NCBI RefSeq assembly: GCF_000721105.1
Contig: NZ_JOEV01000036.1
Span: forward strand, 62,001-126,000
Direction of reading: 5' to 3'
DNA length: 64,000 bases
Origin: Streptomyces cellulosae
GTDB lineage: Bacteria; Actinomycetota; Actinomycetes; Streptomycetales; Streptomycetaceae
This document shows, piece by piece, positions 37,045 through 44,273 of the stretch. Every line of letters begins with the position of its first letter. The stretch's first letter is position 1. Below the pieces are notes generated by a model. That model searched no databases and was not told where the DNA came from. It saw only the letters and a program-made list of their open reading frames with translations. The position numbers and the translations under genes were made by a program.

Positions 37045-37785
37045 GTGGTTCCCGTGCTGTTGCATCTGCCCGTGTCCGTGTCCGAAGCGCAGGAGTGTCT
37101 GGCCGAGGGGGCGATACCGATAGGCGGTGCCACCCTCGTGTGGGCCACCTGGCAGCGGGACGGGTTCCCCGAACAGGCCATGTCGCTGCGCCGGCTGCCG
37201 GAGGCCAACGTCATCGGGCGCGAGGAACTGGGCGCGGCGGTGATGCTGCACCAGATCGACGAGCGCGTACCGGAGGTACTGCGCCGGGCGGCCGCGACCG
37301 TGGGGACCGGAGCCGTGCGCCGTACCGCCACGGTCGGCGGCAACCTCGTCGGCAGCACCCTGCGGTGCCTGCTGCCGGCGGCCCTGGTGCTGAACGCCGG
37401 TGCCGTGGTGCTGGAGAGCGACGGGGTGCGCGAGACCGATCTCGCCGAGGTGCTGGCCAAGCGTCACCTCCTGCTCGGCCTGCGGTGGCGCGAGCCGATC
37501 GCCAGCGCGTACCGCAAGGAGGCCGGGGAAGCGGGCGGGCCACCGCCCTTCGTCGTCGCCGCGGCCGTGCACGCCGACGGCGTGCGGCAGCTCCGCCACC
37601 TCCGCGTCGCCGTCCGCGACGGCTACGACGTCCTCGACGACAGCGTCCCGTACGACACCGGCGCCGACGCCGACCAGGTCGTCGACCTCCTGCGGGACAC
37701 AGCCCTCGGCACCCTCCACTCCCCCGGCCGGGCCGTGGTCCGCCGGCACGTCCGCGAGCTCCTGGCCGGCCTCGCCCCTCGCTGA
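37045..37785 (+). CDS. FAD-binding subunit of a molybdopterin dehydrogenase type, orphan
   Basis: About 246 residues resembling the medium FAD subunit of xanthine/CO dehydrogenases. The two FAD loops are visible: IPIGGATLVWATW near the start and TVGTGAVRRTATVGGNLVGSTLRCLLPAALVLNA in the middle. Normally it works with a molybdenum subunit and a 2Fe-2S subunit, but neither is encoded next to it. Start uncertain: GTG 37045 follows GGAAGG; ATG 36979 follows GGGGGA and would add 22 residues. It may serve a partner encoded elsewhere or be a leftover. Confidence 0.75.
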   Translation: MVPVLLHLPVSVSEAQECLAEGAIPIGGATLVWATWQRDGFPEQAMSLRRLPEANVIGREELGAAVMLHQIDERVPEVLRRAAATVGTGAVRRTATVGGNLVGSTLRCLLPAALVLNAGAVVLESDGVRETDLAEVLAKRHLLLGLRWREPIASAYRKEAGEAGGPPPFVVAAAVHADGVRQLRHLRVAVRDGYDVLDDSVPYDTGADADQVVDLLRDTALGTLHSPGRAVVRRHVRELLAGLAPR

Positions 37786-38027
37786 GCGGAGGGCCGACAC
37801 GGCGATCACCTCGGCGCCACGGATCTCCCCCGGCGCCGTCTCACGGCCTGATCGCGTGCCCCCGGCGGACTCCCCGTGAAACCGTCCCGCACGCGCGGCG
37901 CGTCCTCGTCCTCGTCCACCCGGACGTGTCGACCACGCGGAGACATCGACCACACGGCCGCCGATCTCGGCCTGCCCACCCGCTGATCGCCGCGCGTTCC
38001 TGCCGGCAGCCGACCTGAGGAGTGCTC

Positions 38028-38216
38028 ATGAACGTCCGTCAGCGCATCGCGTCCGTCCTGGTGGTGACCGCCGCCGCAGTGGGCGGCCTGCCGCCCCTCG
38101 CCCAGGCCGCGCCGATGCCGTGGGAGACCAGCCGCCATCCCGGCACCGTCCGGGCCGTGGACGGCCACCACGAGAACAGCGTCACCCTCAAGTGCGGGAA
38201 CCCCTGCTACCAGTAG
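38028..38216 (+). CDS. Small secreted peptide with C-terminal cysteine pair
   Basis: A 62-residue product that starts at ATG 38028 with GAGGAG six bases upstream. The first 28-30 residues form a clear signal peptide (VRQRIASVLVVTAAAVGGLPPLAQA) with an AxA-type cut, leaving about 33 residues ending LKCGNPCYQ. The two cysteines four apart could form a disulphide or a modified ring. No recognised family. A strong terminator hairpin follows at 38271, so it is a separate transcription unit. Confidence 0.6.
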   Translation: MNVRQRIASVLVVTAAAVGGLPPLAQAAPMPWETSRHPGTVRAVDGHHENSVTLKCGNPCYQ

Positions 38217-38270
38217 GCGCCCGCCGACCGACGCAGATCGAGGAGGCCCAGACGTCCGCACGGCGGCGTC

Positions 38271-38307
38271 GGGGCCTCACCCCTGCCCGGGGCAGGGGTG
38301 AGGCCCC
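38271..38307. terminator. Terminator hairpin after the small peptide gene
   Basis: Seventeen-base perfect arms (38271-38287 and 38291-38307, starting GGGGCCTCACCCC) with a three-base loop lie 54 bases after the stop. Confidence 0.85.
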
Positions 38308-38474
38308 GGCACTCGCCTCGCCCTGCGTGTGACGGACAACCCAACTGCCCCAAAGGGCACAGACGTTGACCGGAACCACGCACGCCAGCAGAATGAGCCC
38401 GCGCTCCCGGGAACGCTCTCACGCTTGCCGTACGCCTCCCCCACCTCGCCTGACCCGCACCTTCGAGGAGACTC

Positions 38475-39866
38475 ATGACCGGCAGCCAAGGCCCGGGATT
38501 CAGCCGTCGTGCACTCCTCGGAGCCGGAGCAGGGGTCGGCGCGACGTTCCTCACCGCGACCGGTTCCGGTACGGCTCTGGCGACGGGAGGCCGGTCCGCG
38601 GGCGCAGCCTCCGCGCCGCGGCGGGCGTATGCCTACCTCGCCGCCGCCATGGACGCCTATCCGGACCACGGCCCGGTCCGGCTGGTCCAGAGTTACACCG
38701 ACCAGGCCGGCCTGTTCAGTACCGCGTTCACCTACGACAACGCCCTGGTGATCCTGGCCCATCTCGCGTCCCGTACCGAGGAGGGCCTCTCGCGGGCCGT
38801 GGCGCTCGGTGACGCGCTTGTCTACGCCCAGGCGCACGACCCCGGCCACGACGACGGGAGGCTGCGTCAGGCCTACAACGTGGGGCCGTACACCTTCTAC
38901 GACGGTTCCCCCCAGCCGGACGGGTTCGTGCGGGCGGACGGTACGGCCAACGTCGGCACCCAGTTCGGCTTCACCGGCACCGCCGTCGGTGACATGGCGT
39001 GGGCCGGTATCGCGCTCGGCGCGCTCGCCCGCCGGACCGGTGAGCGTCGCTTCCTCACCGGCGCCGTGCGGATCGGTGAGTGGATCGAGCGGGTCGGCCG
39101 TACCGACGAACCGCTCGGCGGCTACAAGTTCGGAGTCGACGGGGCCGATCAGAGGCTGCCCTTCACCTCCACCGAGCACAACACCGACCTGATCGCCCTG
39201 TTCGGTCAGCTCGCCCGCCTCACCGGGGACGGGGTGTGGCGGGAGCGGAGCGCGCGGGCCGAGGCCTTCGTCCTGAAGATGTGGGAGCCGTCCGGCGGCT
39301 TCTTCTACACCGGCACCAACGACGGTGTGACCGTCAACAAGTCGCCCGTCCCCGAGGACACCCAGACCTGGACCCACCTCGCCCTCTCCTCACCCGCCCA
39401 CGCCCGGTCCCTGGACTGGGCCGCGAGCGCACTGGCCGTGCTGGACACGGCCGACCGTCGCAACAGCACGGTGCCCGCGGGCCAGTCGTACGAGGGAGTC
39501 ACCTTCAGTTCGGCCGGCCTGACGGCGAACGAGGACGCCCCGATCGCCGACGGCCAGCCGAAGCCCGACCGCCACGGCGTCTGGTTCGAGGGGACGGCGC
39601 ACCTGGCGCTCGCCCTGCGGACCCGTCACGCCCCGGGCGACGCGACGCGGGCCCAGCGACTGATCGCCTCCGTCGAGCGCGCTCAGGACCTGCTCGGCGG
39701 CGGCCAGACCGTCGGCGGCAGGGCCCTTCCCGAGCGCTCGGGAGTCGTCTCGGCGAGCAGCCCCCTCGACACCGGTTTCGGGTTCGGCTACTACCCGTAC
39801 CGGCACGCGGGGGCCACCGCCTGGTACCTGCTGGCGGCGGCACGCGCCAACCCGCTGCGCAACTGA
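38475..39866 (+). CDS. Tat-exported alpha/alpha-barrel glycosidase-like protein
   Basis: A 463-residue exported protein. The twin-arginine signal FSRRALLGAGAGVGATFL is followed by a mature region of repeating helical pairs, with FTYDNALVILAHLA, TEHNTDLIALFGQLARLTGD and HGVWFEGTAHLALALRTR at intervals of about 90-150 residues. This pattern is that of an (alpha/alpha)6 toroid as in several glycoside hydrolase and lyase families, but no catalytic pair could be named. It has its own transcription unit between terminators. A role in extracellular or wall glycan breakdown is plausible only. Confidence 0.7.
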   Translation: MTGSQGPGFSRRALLGAGAGVGATFLTATGSGTALATGGRSAGAASAPRRAYAYLAAAMDAYPDHGPVRLVQSYTDQAGLFSTAFTYDNALVILAHLASRTEEGLSRAVALGDALVYAQAHDPGHDDGRLRQAYNVGPYTFYDGSPQPDGFVRADGTANVGTQFGFTGTAVGDMAWAGIALGALARRTGERRFLTGAVRIGEWIERVGRTDEPLGGYKFGVDGADQRLPFTSTEHNTDLIALFGQLARLTGDGVWRERSARAEAFVLKMWEPSGGFFYTGTNDGVTVNKSPVPEDTQTWTHLALSSPAHARSLDWAASALAVLDTADRRNSTVPAGQSYEGVTFSSAGLTANEDAPIADGQPKPDRHGVWFEGTAHLALALRTRHAPGDATRAQRLIASVERAQDLLGGGQTVGGRALPERSGVVSASSPLDTGFGFGYYPYRHAGATAWYLLAAARANPLRN

Positions 39867-39989
39867 ACCGCACCCCGGCGGGCGCCCGCGTCCAGTGCGG
39901 ACCGCCTCGGCGCGTGCCGGGGCGCACGGGACGGAAGGGGCACCTGACCGGGGCACACAACGGAGTCCAGCAGGCCCAGGACCAGGCCC

Positions 39990-40095
39990 AGGACCAGGCC
40001 GACAGGCCGGTACCGTAGAAACCCTTTTTCGCGAAGCAGGCGACCGCGGCGGCCATGATGGTCCGACGTCGTTCGTCGCTCTTCGTGCTGGTACC
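39990..40095 (-). pseudogene. TetR-regulator N-terminal remnant
   Basis: Reading the minus strand from about 40095 to 39990 gives a run with DERRRTIMAAAVACFAKKGF and YGTGLSA, the standard first helix and the start of the DNA-binding domain in TetR proteins. After that the frame enters a tandem TGGTCCTGGGCC repeat and the match stops; no C-terminal domain follows. The remnant sits between the convergent barrel-protein and PAP2 genes. It is most likely a decayed regulator gene truncated by deletion or repeat expansion. Confidence 0.55.
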
Positions 40096-40127
40096 GGCGT
40101 GGTGGTCGAGCGGGGGGTGATGCGGGG

Positions 40128-40703
40128 TCAGTCGTCCCAGTGGGCGGCGGCGAGGACCGCGGCCGCCGCGCCCGTTCCCAGCAGTGCGCCGGCGATGACA
40201 TCACCCGGATAGTGGACGCCGGTGTGGATCCGCGAGTAGCCCACCGCGCAGGCCAGCAGGCCGAGCGGCACCGTGGCGGCCGGGAAGGCGGGCCCGACGG
40301 CCGCGGCGAAGGCGACGGCCGAGGCCGTGTGGCCCGAGGGGAAGGAAGCGGAGGCGGGCATGGGCACGTGCCGCCCCGGGAACGGCGAGTCCTCGGCGCG
40401 GTGGGGACGCGGACGGCGGACGAGGCGCTTGCCCAGCAGGTTCGCGGTCGTCGAGGCGACACCGATGGCCGCGAGGCCGAGCACCGCGGCTCGGCGCGGC
40501 CGGCCGGGGCACAGAGCCAGGAAACCGGCGGCCACGAAGGAGATCTTGGAGTGGTCCGCCGCCGCGGACAGCCGCCGCAGGGCGGAGTCCAGCGTGGGTG
40601 TCCTGGTGACCGTGACGGCCTCGTAGAGCGCCTGGTCGAGGGCGGCGAGATCGCGCATCAGGTCTCGCTGGTCCCGGTGTTCGGGCGACGGACGGTCAAG
40701 CAT
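40128..40703 (-). CDS. PAP2-family phosphatase
   Basis: A 191-residue membrane phosphatase with all three PAP2 motifs: KRLVRRPRPHRAED, PSGHTAS and SRIHTGVHYPGD, and several hydrophobic helices between. Such enzymes dephosphorylate phosphatidic acid or polyprenyl diphosphates. Its ATG overlaps the end of the lipid kinase gene by eight bases, which means the pair is translated together. A cycle of lipid phosphorylation and dephosphorylation is the natural reading. Confidence 0.88.
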   Translation of the reverse strand: MLDRPSPEHRDQRDLMRDLAALDQALYEAVTVTRTPTLDSALRRLSAAADHSKISFVAAGFLALCPGRPRRAAVLGLAAIGVASTTANLLGKRLVRRPRPHRAEDSPFPGRHVPMPASASFPSGHTASAVAFAAAVGPAFPAATVPLGLLACAVGYSRIHTGVHYPGDVIAGALLGTGAAAAVLAAAHWDD

Positions 40704-42225
40704 CGCTCTGCTCCTGGTTCCGGCTCTGGTTCTGGTTCTGCTTCTGGTTCTGGTTCTGGTGGACGCGGTGGTAGGGGCTGGGAGTCCCGCCGAGGGCGAG
40801 GCGGACGATGCGCCGCCAGTCCACGGACGGTGCGACGTACGGGGCGCCGGGACGGTGTCTGGGCACCCGTACCCGCAGGACACGGGGCCGCACGGTGCAC
40901 ACCACCGGCGGAGGCAGCGTGAGGGCTTCACCGTCGACGGCCACCGGGATCACCTCCTGGTCGGCCTCGACGACCACGCGCCGCGCCGTCAGCACGGTGA
41001 TGCCGCTGGCCCGTTCGCCCCGCAGCGCCAGTTCGGCGGCCTGCGCGGGGCCGTCCACGCGGACGGCGATCACCCCGAGCGTGCCTGAGTCGAGCCGCGG
41101 TCTGCGTCCGCCGCCCAGCGGGTCGGCCCGGGCGTAGGCGTTGTTGCTGACCAGCAGTGTCTGCGGGGCGGGCAGCGACTCGTCGTCCGCCCGGATGTCC
41201 AACGGGGTGACGGCGTCGCCGACCAGCAGGTCCGGCAGGTGGTCGAGCGCGGTGGCCGCCTTGGCGTCGCGGTAGTCGGGGCTCTGCACGATCTCCGCGT
41301 ACGTCCCGAACGACACGGTGTTGACGAACGGCCGGCCGGCCACCTCGCCCAGGTCGACGCGGATCTCCACACCGTCCGAGAGGGCGTCCAGGCCGGCGGC
41401 CGGGTCGTCCCGGTCCAGACCGAGGTCCATCGCGAAGTGGTTGCGGGTCCCCGCGGCCACGACCAGGAAGGGCACACCGTGCTCGGCGGCCACCTGCGCC
41501 ACCAGGGCCTGCGTGCCGTCGCCGCCCGCCACGCCGAGCAGGTCGGCGCCCTCGGCCACGGCCCGCCGCGCCAGGGCCACCGGATCCGGGTCGGCCTCCA
41601 GGTCGAGCAGGACCACGCGGGCGCCCAGCGCCTCGGCCCGCTCCACGAGGGAGTGCTGTGCGACCTTGCCGCCCCCGGAACGCGGGTTCATGATCAGTAC
41701 CGGGCGGCGGGGCGGCCGGACCGACCGGGTGTGCATGCCGTGCGGTTTGCGCAGGCGGCGCAGCGCGCTCCTGGCGCAGGCAAGTCCCGCGGCCCACAGG
41801 GCGAGCGCCGTCACCGCCGCCACCCACAGACCCGAGACGGCGTACAGCGCGAGGACACAGACGGGCGCGGCCAGCGCCAGCAGGGTGCCGAGCAGACGGG
41901 CGACTCCCCGGTGGGCCAGGGCCCACCAGATGCCCGCGCCGGTCAGGGCGAGTCCGGCGAGGCCGAGCAGCAGAAACAGCCATCGGCCGGATCCGGTGCC
42001 CGCCGCCACCGCCGCGACGGCACCGGCGACACAGAGCACCGCCAGCCGGGCCAGATGCCGGGCCGACCGGACCGCGGTGCCGGAACCGGCTTGTCCCGCC
42101 TCGAGGGTCGTTCGTCGGGTCGCGTTCATGATGCGTCGGGTGGTCCCCGGGGGTTCGCTTTCCGCGTGCACGACGCCGTCGGTCTCCCCACGTGCTTCGG
42201 GTCCCTGCCCCACCTCCCCCTCCAT
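40696..42225 (-). CDS. Diacylglycerol-kinase-like lipid kinase with membrane domain
   Basis: A 509-residue protein. After a polar N-terminus, about four membrane segments occupy residues 50-145; the DAGK catalytic domain follows, opening with RRPVLIMNPRSGGGKVAQHSL, then GVAGGDGTQALVAQVAAEHGVPFLVVAAGTRNHFAMDLGLD and the C-terminal IPVAVDGEALTLP. It probably phosphorylates diacylglycerol or a related lipid. The last 20 residues are a Gln/Asn-rich repeat (NQNQ type). ATG 42225 is chosen; a GTG at 42261 and an ATG at 42129 are alternatives. Confidence 0.85.
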   Translation of the reverse strand: MEGEVGQGPEARGETDGVVHAESEPPGTTRRIMNATRRTTLEAGQAGSGTAVRSARHLARLAVLCVAGAVAAVAAGTGSGRWLFLLLGLAGLALTGAGIWWALAHRGVARLLGTLLALAAPVCVLALYAVSGLWVAAVTALALWAAGLACARSALRRLRKPHGMHTRSVRPPRRPVLIMNPRSGGGKVAQHSLVERAEALGARVVLLDLEADPDPVALARRAVAEGADLLGVAGGDGTQALVAQVAAEHGVPFLVVAAGTRNHFAMDLGLDRDDPAAGLDALSDGVEIRVDLGEVAGRPFVNTVSFGTYAEIVQSPDYRDAKAATALDHLPDLLVGDAVTPLDIRADDESLPAPQTLLVSNNAYARADPLGGGRRPRLDSGTLGVIAVRVDGPAQAAELALRGERASGITVLTARRVVVEADQEVIPVAVDGEALTLPPPVVCTVRPRVLRVRVPRHRPGAPYVAPSVDWRRIVRLALGGTPSPYHRVHQNQNQKQNQNQSRNQEQSDA

Positions 42226-42390
42226 GGTCGGTACGTCCCGTCGCCCCGGCGTCCGTGGCACCAGCGCTGCGGGCCTGGCCAGCCCACGATCTCACGAGGG
42301 CTGACGACGGCGCGGGCCGTCGGCGTCGGGAGATGCTTGCGCGAAGGGTTGACGAAGGCGTGCGGGCCGTCCACTTTCGAAGCACCGGTC

Positions 42391-42414
42391 CGCCTTGGGA
42401 GCGCTCCCAAGGCG
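42391..42414. promoter_or_regulatory. CebR-type operator
   Basis: The core TGGGAGCGCTCCCA (42396-42409) matches the consensus for CebR/CelR, LacI-type repressors of cellulose use in streptomycetes and relatives. It is extended by five bases on each side into a 24-base perfect palindrome. It lies 45 bases before the start of the CE2 esterase gene, so it probably makes that gene inducible by cello-oligosaccharides. Confidence 0.85.
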
Positions 42415-42458
42415 GGGAGGTCCGCGAGGGAATCCCACCACCGTCAAAGGATGGCCGT

Positions 42459-43577
42459 ATGCACACGCCTGGTCGTTTGTCCCGAAGGACGTTCGTCACC
42501 GCCGCCGTCGCGGGGACCGCCACCTCCGTCGCGTCGCCCTCGCGGGCGTCCGGCACGAGCCTCCGGTTCCACACGGTGGGCCGGGTGCGCAGATCCGCAG
42601 ACGGGTCATCCGTGGAGTACAGCTGGCCCGGCGTCTCCTTCGAGGGGCGCTTCCGCGGGACCGGGGTCGGCATCGCCCTCGATGACGCCGACAACGACTA
42701 CGACGTACAGATCGACGGAACGACCGTGGCCACGCTGGTGACCCCGGGGCGCACCACCTTCCGGGTCGGCGGCCTCCCGGACGCCGCGCACGGCGTGCGG
42801 CTCGTCAAGCGGACCGAGAGTCCCTGGGCCACGGGCCGGTTCGCCGGTTTCGTCGCCGCTCCCGGAGGAGCCGTCCTCGCCGCGCCCCGCGCACGGAGCA
42901 GACAGATCGAATTCATCGGCGACTCCTACACCGCCGGCTACGGGAACGTCTCCACCACGCGTGACTGTTCGAGCAACGGCGGAGTCAACCGGAACAGCAA
43001 CGCCGACCTCGCCTTCGGCGCCCTCACCGCCCGCCGTCTCGACGCCGACCACCAGCTCAACGCCTTCTCCGGCCGCGGCATGGTCCGCAACTACAACGGC
43101 GGCGACCCCGGCACCGACTTCCGCACCTACTACGAGCGGGCGCTGCTGAACATCGAGGGCGACGTCTGGCGGCGACCGCCCGGCTGGCGTCCGCAGGTCG
43201 TCGTGATCGGCCTGGGCATCAACGACTTCTCCACGCCCCTGAACCCCGGGGAACGCTGGGCCACGCGGGAGGAGCTGACCGATGCCTACCAGGCGGCCTT
43301 TCACGGCTTCCTCGACCGGCTGCGCGCCCGGTACGGGCCCAGGACCTTCCTCGTGGTCAGCTCCACGTACCTCTCCGGCACGGACGATTTCACCCGGAGC
43401 GCGCAGCGCGTCGTCCAGGAGCGCAACCGGCGCGGGGACGACCGGGTGCGCCACTGGTACTACGACGATCCCGGCCTGGATCGCCTCGGCTGCGACTGGC
43501 ACCCCTCCCTGAACGACCACCGCATCATCTCCGGTCTGCTGCACCGCTTCCTGGCCGGTCTGCCCCTGCGCTGGTAG
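42459..43577 (+). CDS. Exported SGNH esterase, carbohydrate esterase family 2-like
   Basis: A 372-residue Tat-exported enzyme (signal LSRRTFVTAAVAGTATSVA). Residues about 32-140 form a beta-sandwich that resembles the N-terminal carbohydrate-binding jelly-roll of CE2 enzymes. The esterase domain has the nucleophile S156 in IGDSYTAGYGN, the block III Asn in GLGINDFS and the D346-H348 pair in DWHPSLNDH. CE2 enzymes remove acetyl groups from xylan, mannan or cello-sugars. AAAGGA lies eight bases upstream of the ATG, and a CebR-type operator sits in the promoter. Confidence 0.88.
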   Translation: MHTPGRLSRRTFVTAAVAGTATSVASPSRASGTSLRFHTVGRVRRSADGSSVEYSWPGVSFEGRFRGTGVGIALDDADNDYDVQIDGTTVATLVTPGRTTFRVGGLPDAAHGVRLVKRTESPWATGRFAGFVAAPGGAVLAAPRARSRQIEFIGDSYTAGYGNVSTTRDCSSNGGVNRNSNADLAFGALTARRLDADHQLNAFSGRGMVRNYNGGDPGTDFRTYYERALLNIEGDVWRRPPGWRPQVVVIGLGINDFSTPLNPGERWATREELTDAYQAAFHGFLDRLRARYGPRTFLVVSSTYLSGTDDFTRSAQRVVQERNRRGDDRVRHWYYDDPGLDRLGCDWHPSLNDHRIISGLLHRFLAGLPLRW

Positions 43578-43627
43578 CCGGGCGGACGTTCGCGGCCCGG
43601 CCGGCCGTGGGGCGTGAACAACGGGCA

Positions 43628-43657
43628 GGTCCGTCCCGTACATCCGAGGGACGGACC
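43628..43657. terminator. Probable terminator after the esterase gene
   Basis: The ten-base arms GGTCCGTCCC and GGGACGGACC enclose a ten-base loop 50 bases after the esterase stop and before the lipoprotein gene. Confidence 0.5.
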
Positions 43658-43685
43658 GACCCCCTGCCCCGCATTTGGAGTTCCG

Positions 43686-44126
43686 ATGCACCGCCCCCTC
43701 CGCCGCCTGCTCAGCGCTCCGGCGCTCATGACCGCCGCGGCGCTCCTCCTCGCCGGATGCTCCGGCGCCGCGACCGAGGAACGGGCCGACCGCAAGGAGA
43801 CCGCCCCCAGCGCGAAGCCGATGACCCTGGAGCAGCTCGCCGCGGCCGTCCACTGCGGGAAGCCCAAGGTCCCGGGGAAGACCCTCGACTACCGTCAGGG
43901 CGTGTGCAAGGCGGGTACTGCCGAGTACGTGCTGCTGACGTTCGACACGGCCAGGGGCCAGCGCGAGTGGCTCGACGTCTCGCAGATGTACGGCGGCGTG
44001 TATCTCGTCGGCAACCGGTGGGTGCTCTCGGCGACGCCGCGCTCGGCCATGGAAGCGGCACGCGCGAAGCTCGGCGGCACCATCGAGGAAGGGCTGTCGT
44101 CCGGCGCCTCCCCTTCGGCCGGGTAG
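43686..44126 (+). CDS. Small lipoprotein of unknown function
   Basis: A 146-residue lipoprotein. The signal peptide ends with the lipobox LLAGC, followed by a short polar linker and a compact domain with two further cysteines (HCGKPKV and GVCKAG) that may form a disulphide. GGAG lies before the ATG. The domain has the look of a small alpha/beta sensor or binding fold but no family was recognised. It precedes a wall-polymer gene by about 150 bases, which may be coincidental. Confidence 0.75.
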   Translation: MHRPLRRLLSAPALMTAAALLLAGCSGAATEERADRKETAPSAKPMTLEQLAAAVHCGKPKVPGKTLDYRQGVCKAGTAEYVLLTFDTARGQREWLDVSQMYGGVYLVGNRWVLSATPRSAMEAARAKLGGTIEEGLSSGASPSAG

Positions 44127-44273
44127 GCCGGGCGAGGAGTGCGATTCGTACGAACATCCAAAATGAAGGAAAGGTGAACTACTTCCGCCCCCCAGGTGTA
44201 CAACCATTCGACTCCGACAGATGTCGAACGGTCGAACAGCGCACCGCTGTCACGCAGTCCCTGGGGAGAAGTC

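Noticed and set aside
44140..44235. Short palindromes such as TTCGTACGAA before the polymerase gene as operators
   Set aside because: They are short and could arise by chance; no regulator or conserved spacing supports them.
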